Positions 1 through 5,021 of a DNA stretch of 5,021 nucleotides are shown piece by piece. The DNA lies in NCBI GenBank assembly GCA_052034445.1, contig JBPOIN010000090.1, positions 1 through 5,021 of the forward strand, in the 5' to 3' direction. This stretch comes from Sterolibacterium sp052034445 (GTDB lineage Bacteria; Pseudomonadota; Gammaproteobacteria; Burkholderiales; Rhodocyclaceae). Made by a program: the position numbers and the translations under genes. A model generated the notes under the pieces. It was not told the DNA's origin, did no database searches, and was given only the letters and a program-made list of their open reading frames with translations. The first letter of the stretch is position 1; every line of letters starts with the position of its first letter.

Positions 1-1082
1 AAACCGCGCAGGACTATTTCCAGAACAATTTCTCCACCAAGACGCTGCGCCAGATGCGCGAAGAGCGCGACGCGCTGTGCTACGTGCCCGAACTCTGGCA
101 GCAGATGGTCGAGATGGGGTGGACCGGCATTCTTGCCACTGAAGAAGAAGGCGGTCTCGGCTTCGGCTTCAAGGGCGTCGGTGCGGTGCTCGAACCGGCC
201 GGCAAGACCCTCGCCGGTTCGCCCTTCCTCGCCACCGTGGTGCTCGGCGGCTCGGCGATCCAGCTTGGCGGCAACGACGCGCAACGCGCCGAGTGGCTGC
301 CGAAGATCATCGGCGGCGAAGCGCGCTTCGCGCTGGCGGTTGACGAAACTCCGCGTCACGATCCCAAGGTCTGCAAGACCACGGCAACAAAAAGCGGCGA
401 CGGCTACACGCTCGACGGCGAGAAACTGTTTGTCATGGACGGCGCCTGCGCCGACCAGCTGATCGTCTCCGCCACCAGCGAAGCCGGCCCGACGCTGTTC
501 ATCGTCGATGCCAAGGCGGCGGGCGTGACGCGCCATCGGCTGTCGATGATCGACACGCGCAATGCCGCACGCATCGTGTTCAAGAATGTTGCGGTCGGCG
601 CCAACGCCGTGCTCGGCCAGCCCGGTAACGGCAACGAGCTTCTCGACCAGATCCTCGACCGCGGCCGTGTCGCACTGTGCGCCGAAATGCTCGGCATCGC
701 CCAGTGGCTGTTCGACACCACCATCGACTACCTCAAGCAGCGCGTGCAGTTCGATGTGCTGATCGGCTCCTTCCAGGCGCTGCAGCATCGCGCCGCGAAG
801 ATGTTCGTGCAGATGCAGCTGGCGCGCAGTACCGTGCTCGCTGCACTGGCCTGCGTCGATGAGAATCCGGCCTTCCTGCCCTACTACGCCAGCGCGGCCA
901 AGGCCAAGATGAGCGAAGTGCTCGAACTGGTCAGCAGCGAAGCCGTGCAGATGCATGGCGGCATCGGCGTCACCGACGAGCTCGATGTCGGCCTGTACCT
1001 CAAGCGCGGCCGCGTCTGCGTCGCCGCCTTCGGCGATATCCCGTTCCACCGCGACCGCGTTGCCGGCATGAGCGGACTGTAA
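1..1082 (+). CDS. Acyl-CoA dehydrogenase family protein, 5'-truncated by the window edge
   Basis: Flavoenzyme of the acyl-CoA dehydrogenase superfamily, expected to oxidise an acyl-CoA to the 2-enoyl-CoA with FAD and pass electrons to ETF in the cytoplasm. The frame is open from the first bases (first full codon at 3), and 17 residues that look like the family N-terminus precede the ATG at 54, so that ATG is internal and the true start lies outside. About 359 residues are visible against roughly 380 usual. Counting from codon 3: N-terminal helical domain to about 115; central beta domain about 115-220, including GDGYTLDGEK near 132; C-terminal helical domain with RVQFDVLIGSFQALQH (247-262) and AVQMHGGIGVT (314-324). 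The C-terminus reads AAFGD where many members have a YEG-type catalytic glutamate, so it may be a non-catalytic or heteromer subunit. The same-strand synthetase 99 bp downstream suggests a shared catabolic pathway. The family is sure; the substrate is unknown. Confidence 0.93.
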   Translation, partial: TAQDYFQNNFSTKTLRQMREERDALCYVPELWQQMVEMGWTGILATEEEGGLGFGFKGVGAVLEPAGKTLAGSPFLATVVLGGSAIQLGGNDAQRAEWLPKIIGGEARFALAVDETPRHDPKVCKTTATKSGDGYTLDGEKLFVMDGACADQLIVSATSEAGPTLFIVDAKAAGVTRHRLSMIDTRNAARIVFKNVAVGANAVLGQPGNGNELLDQILDRGRVALCAEMLGIAQWLFDTTIDYLKQRVQFDVLIGSFQALQHRAAKMFVQMQLARSTVLAALACVDENPAFLPYYASAAKAKMSEVLELVSSEAVQMHGGIGVTDELDVGLYLKRGRVCVAAFGDIPFHRDRVAGMSGL

Positions 1083-1107
1083 GTCGCGGCGTGTCGAGAG
1101 GATCCTT

Positions 1108-1156
1108 TGTAGGTCGGGCTTTTAGCCCGACATGTCGGGTTGAAACCCGACCTACA
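1108..1156. repeat. REP-like double palindrome between the two catabolic genes
   Basis: The outer arms TGTAGGTCGGG (1108-1118) and CCCGACCTACA (1146-1156) are perfect reverse complements. Inside are two smaller hairpins: GTCGGGCT/AGCCCGAC (1113-1120 and 1124-1131, loop TTT) and GTCGGGT/ACCCGAC (1134-1140 and 1145-1151, loop TGAA). The centre (1126-1139) is a perfect 14-bp palindrome. The GTAGGTCGGG...AGCCCGAC layout resembles REP/BIME-type elements dispersed between genes of many beta- and gammaproteobacteria and associated with RAYT (TnpA-REP) transposases; that resemblance is from memory and was not searched. There is no U-tract after either hairpin, so it is not an obvious rho-independent terminator. 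In the mRNA it could stabilise the upstream transcript or reduce readthrough into the synthetase gene. Confidence 0.8.
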
Positions 1157-1171
1157 GCGCTTTTTACATCT

Positions 1172-1175
1172 GGAG
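1172..1175 (+). promoter_or_regulatory. Ribosome binding site (GGAG) setting the synthetase start
   Basis: GGAG lies 6 nt upstream of the ATG at 1182. The frame is open further upstream, with a TTG at 1140, but that TTG sits inside the palindrome and has no Shine-Dalgarno sequence of its own. This site therefore favours the ATG at 1182. Confidence 0.7.
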
Positions 1176-1181
1176 CGCACG

Positions 1182-2888
1182 ATGACTGAATCCATTTCGA
1201 CCCAGTTGCAAGCCGTCCGTGCCCAGCTCACGGGCCCCGGCGCCCCTTTCGAACTGGCCGAGCTCGATCTCGCCGGTCAGCGCTACCGCATCTTCAAGAA
1301 TGCGCCCGCGGATCTGGTGCAGATCATCGAGCAGGGACGCGCTTTCGGCGCCAAGACCTTTCTCGTGTATCAGGGCGAACATTGGAGCTTCGAGCGCTTC
1401 TTCGCGCACGTCGATGCGCTCGCCGCCGTGCTGCGCCGTGACTACGGCATCGGCAAGGGCGATCGCGTGGCGATCGCCATGCGCAATCGTCCCGAGTGGA
1501 TGGCGGCCTATGCGGCCATCATTCTGAGCGGGGCGGTTGCGGTGCCGCTCAACAGCTGGGGGCAGCGCGAAGAGCTGGTGTATGGCCTCACCGACAGCGC
1601 GCCAAAACTGCTGTTCTGCGATGCGCCCCGCTACGCGCATGTGGCGGCTGATCTGGCCACCTTGCACCTGCAGGTCATCGTCACCGATGCCGTCGAACCG
1701 GCGCCGGGCGTCGGTTACTATGACGAAATCATCGCCGCGGCGTCGGCGCCGCTGCCGGCCGCCCGGGTCGAGCCCGACGATGTGGCCATGATCCTGTATA
1801 CCTCCGGCACGTCGAGCCATGCCAAGGGCGTCGTCTCCACGCATCGCATGCTTGGTCAGGCCATGGCGAATCTGGATTATTTCGGCGCCTTGTCGGCCAT
1901 GACCTCGCCCGACCGCATCGGCGCCATGATGGCTGCGGGTTTTGAAATGGCCACGCTGATGGCCGTGCCGCTGTTTCATGCCAGTGGCCTGCACGCCCAG
2001 TTTCTTGCGGCATTGCGCGGCGGGCGGCGCATCGTGATCATGTACAAGTGGGATGTCGCACAGGCCCTCGAAACCATCGCGGCCGAACGCATCACCCAGC
2101 TCAGCGCCGCGCCGGCCATGATCCTGCAACTCTTCACGCACCCGGCCTTTGAGCGTACCGATACGCGTAGCTTGAGCTGGATCGGCTTCGGCGGTGCGGG
2201 CGTGCCCGACAAGCTCATCGAAATCCTGCAGGCCAAGAAGCCGCTGGCGATGGCCGGCATCGGCTATGGCCTGACCGAAACCAACGGTCCGGCGGCGGCC
2301 TGCACCGGCGCGGCATTTTTCCATCAGCCGCACAGCAACGGTTCGCAGTCACCGATCTTCGACATCCGCATTGCCGATGCCGCCGGCAACGCGCTGCCCG
2401 CCGGCCAGCGCGGCGAGGTCTGGATGCGCGGCATCTGCAACCTGCAGTCCTACTGGAATCAGCCGGCGGCGACGCGCACCGTGCTGCAGGATGGCTGGTT
2501 CCGCAGCGGCGACATCGGTTATTTCGACAACGATGGTTTCCTGTTCATCGTCGATCGCCTCAAGGACATCGTCAATCGCGGCGGCGAGAAAATCGCCAGC
2601 GCCGAAATCGAATCCTGCCTGCTGCTGCATCCGGCGATCGCCGAGGCCGCAGCCTTTGGCGTGCCCGACGCCGAGTACGGCGAGGCGCTGGCCGTGGCCG
2701 TGCATCCGCGCCCGGGTTGCACGCTCGATGCGGCCACAGTGCGCACCCACATTCTCGAACATCTGGCGGCCTTCAAGGCGCCCGCGCATGTCGTGATCCG
2801 CGCCGAGCCGCTGCCGCGCAACCCGACCAACAAGATTCTCAAGCGCGATCTGCGCGCACAGTTCCTGGCCGCCGGCACGGCCGGTTGA
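1182..2888 (+). CDS. AMP-forming acyl-CoA synthetase (class I adenylate-forming enzyme)
   Basis: Complete 568-residue enzyme of the usual length for acyl-CoA ligases. It activates a carboxylate with ATP to an acyl-adenylate, then transfers it to CoA. Motifs in order: phosphate-binding loop YTSGTSSHAKG (206-216), PLFHASG (263-269), GYGLTETNG (361-369), SGDIGYF (442-448) with the ribose-binding Asp444, the hinge stretch VDRLKDIVNRGGEK (457-470), and the C-terminal PRNPTNKILKR (545-555) with probable catalytic Lys551. Two motifs are off-consensus: the loop has SSHAK instead of the usual TG-x-PK, and the residue before Lys551 is Asn instead of Gly. The key Lys, Asp and Glu residues remain, so activity is likely. 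The start is ATG 1182, backed by GGAG. It follows the acyl-CoA dehydrogenase on the same strand, suggesting catabolism of a fatty, steroid side-chain or cyclic acid; the substrate cannot be decided from the sequence. Confidence 0.95.
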   Translation: MTESISTQLQAVRAQLTGPGAPFELAELDLAGQRYRIFKNAPADLVQIIEQGRAFGAKTFLVYQGEHWSFERFFAHVDALAAVLRRDYGIGKGDRVAIAMRNRPEWMAAYAAIILSGAVAVPLNSWGQREELVYGLTDSAPKLLFCDAPRYAHVAADLATLHLQVIVTDAVEPAPGVGYYDEIIAAASAPLPAARVEPDDVAMILYTSGTSSHAKGVVSTHRMLGQAMANLDYFGALSAMTSPDRIGAMMAAGFEMATLMAVPLFHASGLHAQFLAALRGGRRIVIMYKWDVAQALETIAAERITQLSAAPAMILQLFTHPAFERTDTRSLSWIGFGGAGVPDKLIEILQAKKPLAMAGIGYGLTETNGPAAACTGAAFFHQPHSNGSQSPIFDIRIADAAGNALPAGQRGEVWMRGICNLQSYWNQPAATRTVLQDGWFRSGDIGYFDNDGFLFIVDRLKDIVNRGGEKIASAEIESCLLLHPAIAEAAAFGVPDAEYGEALAVAVHPRPGCTLDAATVRTHILEHLAAFKAPAHVVIRAEPLPRNPTNKILKRDLRAQFLAAGTAG

Positions 2889-2999
2889 AGGCGCATCCCG
2901 GCATGTTGCAGCGCGGTTTGCTGCTGGCGCTGCGTGTCTGCGCCTGCCTGATCTCACGGCCCCGTGCGCCGCTACGGCATGCGTTGTCTCAAGGTGATC

Positions 3000-3026
3000 G
3001 GTTTCAGCGATACCTGCGCTGAAACC
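3000..3026. repeat. Perfect 10-bp inverted repeat (hairpin) downstream of the synthetase
   Basis: GGTTTCAGCG (3000-3009) and CGCTGAAACC (3017-3026) are exact reverse complements separated by the 7-nt loop ATACCTG. The hairpin lies 111 bp past the synthetase stop. No T-run follows directly; the nearest is TTTTT at 3061-3065, after a GCCAG that could pair with CTGGC at 3026-3030. It may help end or protect the synthetase mRNA, but it does not meet the standard intrinsic terminator pattern. It also lies inside the possible decayed gene. Confidence 0.5.
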
Positions 3027-3036
3027 TGGCAGTACA

Positions 3037-3062
3037 ACGCCAGTTAATACGGCACGCCAGTT
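3037..3062 (+). repeat. Short direct repeat ACGCCAGTT, two copies 17 bp apart
   Basis: ACGCCAGTT occurs at 3037-3045 and again at 3054-3062. The 17-bp spacing is not a multiple of three, so a slip between copies would shift a reading frame. The first copy runs into the in-frame TAA of the possible decayed gene. It may be chance. Confidence 0.3.
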
Positions 3063-3300
3063 TTTCGCTACCTGCATGTGGCCGTGTGGCTGAAAGGCGA
3101 AGCCCCGAACCAGGCCGATGGCTACCTGAATACCTGTCTGGTCTGTGACGAAACGCGTTCAGGTTCTAGGTCAGGTGTTCAAGCGCGTCGCCGGGCGCAG
3201 GCAGCGCAATTCGGGCATCGTCGTCTCGGCGATTGTCCGGCCGGGAGACTGGATTTTCCAGTGGCAACACCGTTATTGAGCTGGAGGACTGCCGGTTTGA

Positions 3301-5021
3301 TCAATGGCTGGTCAGGGTTTCACCCGCTTCCCTGGACAAGGCGTCCGAGCAGAGGCGAAAGCAGTTGCGTCCATCTTTTTTGGCGCAGTACATTGCCGCA
3401 TCGGCATGCTTCATGAGTTGTTTTGCGTCCTCGCCCTGATCGGGGTAAAGGCTGACGCCGACACTCGGGCTGGAGTTCAGTTCAACTCCGTCGAGCAGGT
3501 AGGGTTGCCCCAGATGCTCGACGATTTTTTCGGCGATGTGAGTCACGGAGGCCTCGTCCGGATTGCCGGTCAGAATCACGACGAATTCGTCGCCGCCCAG
3601 ACGCGCGACGATGTCGCTCGATCGCACAATGTTTTGCAGACGGCTGGCGACTTCGATGAGTAGCAAATCGCCGACATGATGGCCATGGGTGTCGTTGATG
3701 TTCTTGAAACGGTCCATGTCAATGAACATTACCGCCAGGCGCAGCGATTCGCGGTGGGCGGCAAGCAGGGCTTGCTCGAGCCGCGATTCGAGGCTGAAAC
3801 GGTTCGATAGTCCGGTCAACGCATCGTGATGAGCCAGGCGTTGCATGCGTTCTTCAGCCTGCTTGCGTTCGGTGATGTCGACGAAACTACCCATGTAATT
3901 CGCGATGGCTCCGGTGGCGTCGTGGATGGCCGAAATCGTTGCCCATTTGGGATAGACGCTGCCATCCTTGCGCCGATCCCAGAGCTCGCCCTGCCATACT
4001 CCATGAGTCTGCAGCGCTTGCCAGAGGGCTGCATATGTTTCGGGGGGCGTCAGTCCGGAGGCCAGAATGCGCGGATTCTTGTTGCGCACTTCGTTGATCG
4101 AATAGCCGGTCAGTGCGGTGAAGGCTGGATTGACTTCGATGATGTTGTTGTTTCTGTCCGTGATCACGATGGCGTCGCGGCTGTGCAGGAAGACGGTCGC
4201 ATAGATGTGCAGCAGCTCCTCTGCCTGCTTGATGGCCGTGACATCAAATATGGTGCCATGCGATATGAGTGGCGCACCATTTTCGTCAAAGTGTGTTTCG
4301 CAACGTTCCTGAACGTATTTGGTGCGCCCATCGGGAAACAGCAGGCGATGGATCAGTGCATAGGGGGTCCGGTTGGCGAGCGAAGCCTGATAGGCGCTAT
4401 TGACCATGGCGCGGTCGTCAGGGTGGATGGCGGCGAGAAATCCCTCATAGGAGGCAGCAGAATGGTGTGGATCGATCTCGAAGATGCGGAAGACTTCATC
4501 CGACCAGTCGAGGCGGTTGCTGCGCAGATCAAGCGTCCAGCTACCGGTTTTGGCGATGCGCTGGGCTTCGTTGAGGCGTTCGTAACTCAGAGCCATGGCC
4601 TGCTCGGCGTGTTGCCGTTCGGCGAACAATGCGGCGACGAATTGGCCGATCAAGGCCAGACTCAACAGGTAAATATCCAGTGTGAAAAAACTGTTGTCCA
4701 GCGACAGGACAAATAGTGATGCCCCTGTCTTGGCCGCCAGCAGGCAGATCATCACGAGGGTCAGTCCCACGGTCGTGATGCGCATGCCCCAGCGCGCTGC
4801 CAGCAGGGCCACGAGCGGCGGGGCGAGCGCGGAACCTACGTTGGCGCCATAAAAATTTGGCGAGCGCCACAACAGAATGCACATCAATGTCAGCAGAATC
4901 AGCGGCTGCCATTCCTTGAGCAGGGAGGCGCGCAAGGCGCTGCGTGCGCCATGCAGCGAGAGTATCAGCGGGGTGACGATGATCTGGCCGAGCGAATTGC
5001 CCAGCCACCAGGCGACCCATG
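3301..5021 (-). CDS. Membrane diguanylate cyclase, MASE1-like sensor with PAS-PAS-GGDEF, 5' end outside window
   Basis: Predicted inner-membrane enzyme making c-di-GMP from two GTP. About 572 residues are visible, counted here from the codon at 5019-5017. The frame stays open to the window edge: the codon at 4935 is only TTG, and the residues before it (WWLGNSLGQIIVTPLIL, from residue 4) match the signature of MASE1 membrane sensor domains, so the start lies outside. Hydrophobic segments run to about 132, ending AALFAERQHAEQA. PAS 1 spans about 148-266 (GSWTLDL...IHPDDR) and PAS 2 about 270-390 (DAIVITD, NPAFTALTGYS, ending FVDITERKQAEE). The GGDEF domain spans about 394-556: DALTGLSNR, FIDMDRFKNINDTHGHHVGD, then RLGGDEF with GGDEF at 475-479 (3583-3597). 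RSSD at 466-469, five residues before GGDEF, is the inhibitory I-site, so product feedback is expected. No EAL domain follows. The gene is convergent with the synthetase gene. Confidence 0.95.
   Translation of the reverse strand, partial: WVAWWLGNSLGQIIVTPLILSLHGARSALRASLLKEWQPLILLTLMCILLWRSPNFYGANVGSALAPPLVALLAARWGMRITTVGLTLVMICLLAAKTGASLFVLSLDNSFFTLDIYLLSLALIGQFVAALFAERQHAEQAMALSYERLNEAQRIAKTGSWTLDLRSNRLDWSDEVFRIFEIDPHHSAASYEGFLAAIHPDDRAMVNSAYQASLANRTPYALIHRLLFPDGRTKYVQERCETHFDENGAPLISHGTIFDVTAIKQAEELLHIYATVFLHSRDAIVITDRNNNIIEVNPAFTALTGYSINEVRNKNPRILASGLTPPETYAALWQALQTHGVWQGELWDRRKDGSVYPKWATISAIHDATGAIANYMGSFVDITERKQAEERMQRLAHHDALTGLSNRFSLESRLEQALLAAHRESLRLAVMFIDMDRFKNINDTHGHHVGDLLLIEVASRLQNIVRSSDIVARLGGDEFVVILTGNPDEASVTHIAEKIVEHLGQPYLLDGVELNSSPSVGVSLYPDQGEDAKQLMKHADAAMYCAKKDGRNCFRLCSDALSREAGETLTSH

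Larger units (their letters stand above)
2903..3279 (+). pseudogene. Possible decayed gene for a small secreted protein (unrecognised family)
   Basis: No intact gene fills 2889-3300, but protein-like stretches line up across three frames. From ATG 2903 the reading is MLQRGLLLALRVCACLIS, which looks like a signal peptide; this frame stops at 3020-3022. From about 2955 another frame reads VRRYGMRCLKVIGFSDTCAE and on to a TAA at 3045-3047, then continues in the same frame with YGTPVFRYLHVAVWLKGEA and GYLNTCLVCDE to about 3150. After about 3157 a third frame reads QVFKRVAGRR and VVSAIVRPGDWIFQWQHRY and ends at TGA 3277-3279. Together this would be a precursor of about 125 residues broken by two frame changes and one stop. 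A weak GAAGG overlaps the synthetase stop upstream of the ATG. I do not recognise the family. Sequencing error or chance open frames are alternatives. Confidence 0.33.

Noticed and set aside
1140..1181. Upstream TTG start for the synthetase, adding 14 residues
   Set aside because: It begins inside the palindrome and has no Shine-Dalgarno sequence, while ATG 1182 has GGAG at 6 nt spacing.
1164..2333. Long minus-strand open frame (389 codons) opposite the synthetase
   Set aside because: It mirrors the synthetase codons, is rich in Arg, Gly, His and Asp typical of antisense translation of GC-rich genes, and shows no family motif.
2872..2884. GC-rich hairpin CCGGC-ACG-GCCGG over the synthetase stop as a terminator
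   Set aside because: The stem is only 5 bp, overlaps the last codons and is not followed by a T-run.
2349..3077. Minus-strand open frame (242 codons) over the synthetase 3' end and the gap
   Set aside because: Antisense composition without recognisable motifs; most of it lies opposite the conserved C-terminal domain of the synthetase.
3248..3262. Palindrome ACTGGA-TTT-TCCAGT as a terminator for the cyclase gene
   Set aside because: The 6-bp stem is short and no T-run follows on the minus strand; such a palindrome can occur by chance.
3078..3416. Plus-strand open frame (112 codons) starting at GTG 3078 as an intact gene
   Set aside because: Only its first 25-30 residues read like protein; the rest becomes Arg/Ser-rich and runs into the cyclase gene, so it is better seen as part of the decayed ORF.
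3826..4716. Plus-strand open frame (296 codons) opposite the PAS region of the cyclase
   Set aside because: The opposite strand encodes clear PAS domains; this frame has no motif and no convincing ribosome binding site.

Overview
The window looks like chromosomal DNA of a GC-rich proteobacterium. A betaproteobacterium of the kind that degrades fatty acids, steroids or aromatic acids is my best guess, from codon use, gene style and a REP-like palindrome. That placement is inference; there is no rRNA, tRNA or other phylogenetic marker here.

Layout: (1) 1-1082, + strand, is an acyl-CoA dehydrogenase whose first codons lie left of the window. (2) 1083-1181 is a gap holding a 49-bp REP-like double hairpin and the ribosome binding site of the next gene. 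(3) 1182-2888, + strand, is a complete AMP-forming acyl-CoA synthetase. (4) 2889-3300 is a 412-bp stretch without an intact gene. It holds a perfect 10-bp hairpin, a 9-bp direct repeat and what may be the remains of a small secreted-protein gene broken by an in-frame stop and two frame changes. (5) 3301-5021, - strand, is a membrane-bound diguanylate cyclase (MASE1-like sensor, two PAS domains, GGDEF) whose N-terminus runs off the right edge.

The two + strand genes fit one job: the synthetase activates a carboxylic acid to its CoA thioester and the dehydrogenase introduces the alpha,beta double bond, the first oxidative step of a beta-oxidation-like pathway. The actual substrate cannot be read from the sequence. 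The dehydrogenase lacks a glutamate where many family members carry the catalytic base, which suggests it may be one subunit of a heteromeric enzyme. The cyclase is convergent with them, appears somewhat less GC-rich, and is probably an independent transcription unit for c-di-GMP signalling.

I see no mobile element, CRISPR array, RNA gene or clear novel system. The most unusual items are the decayed ORF, the REP-like element inside the catabolic gene pair and the altered motifs in the two enzymes.
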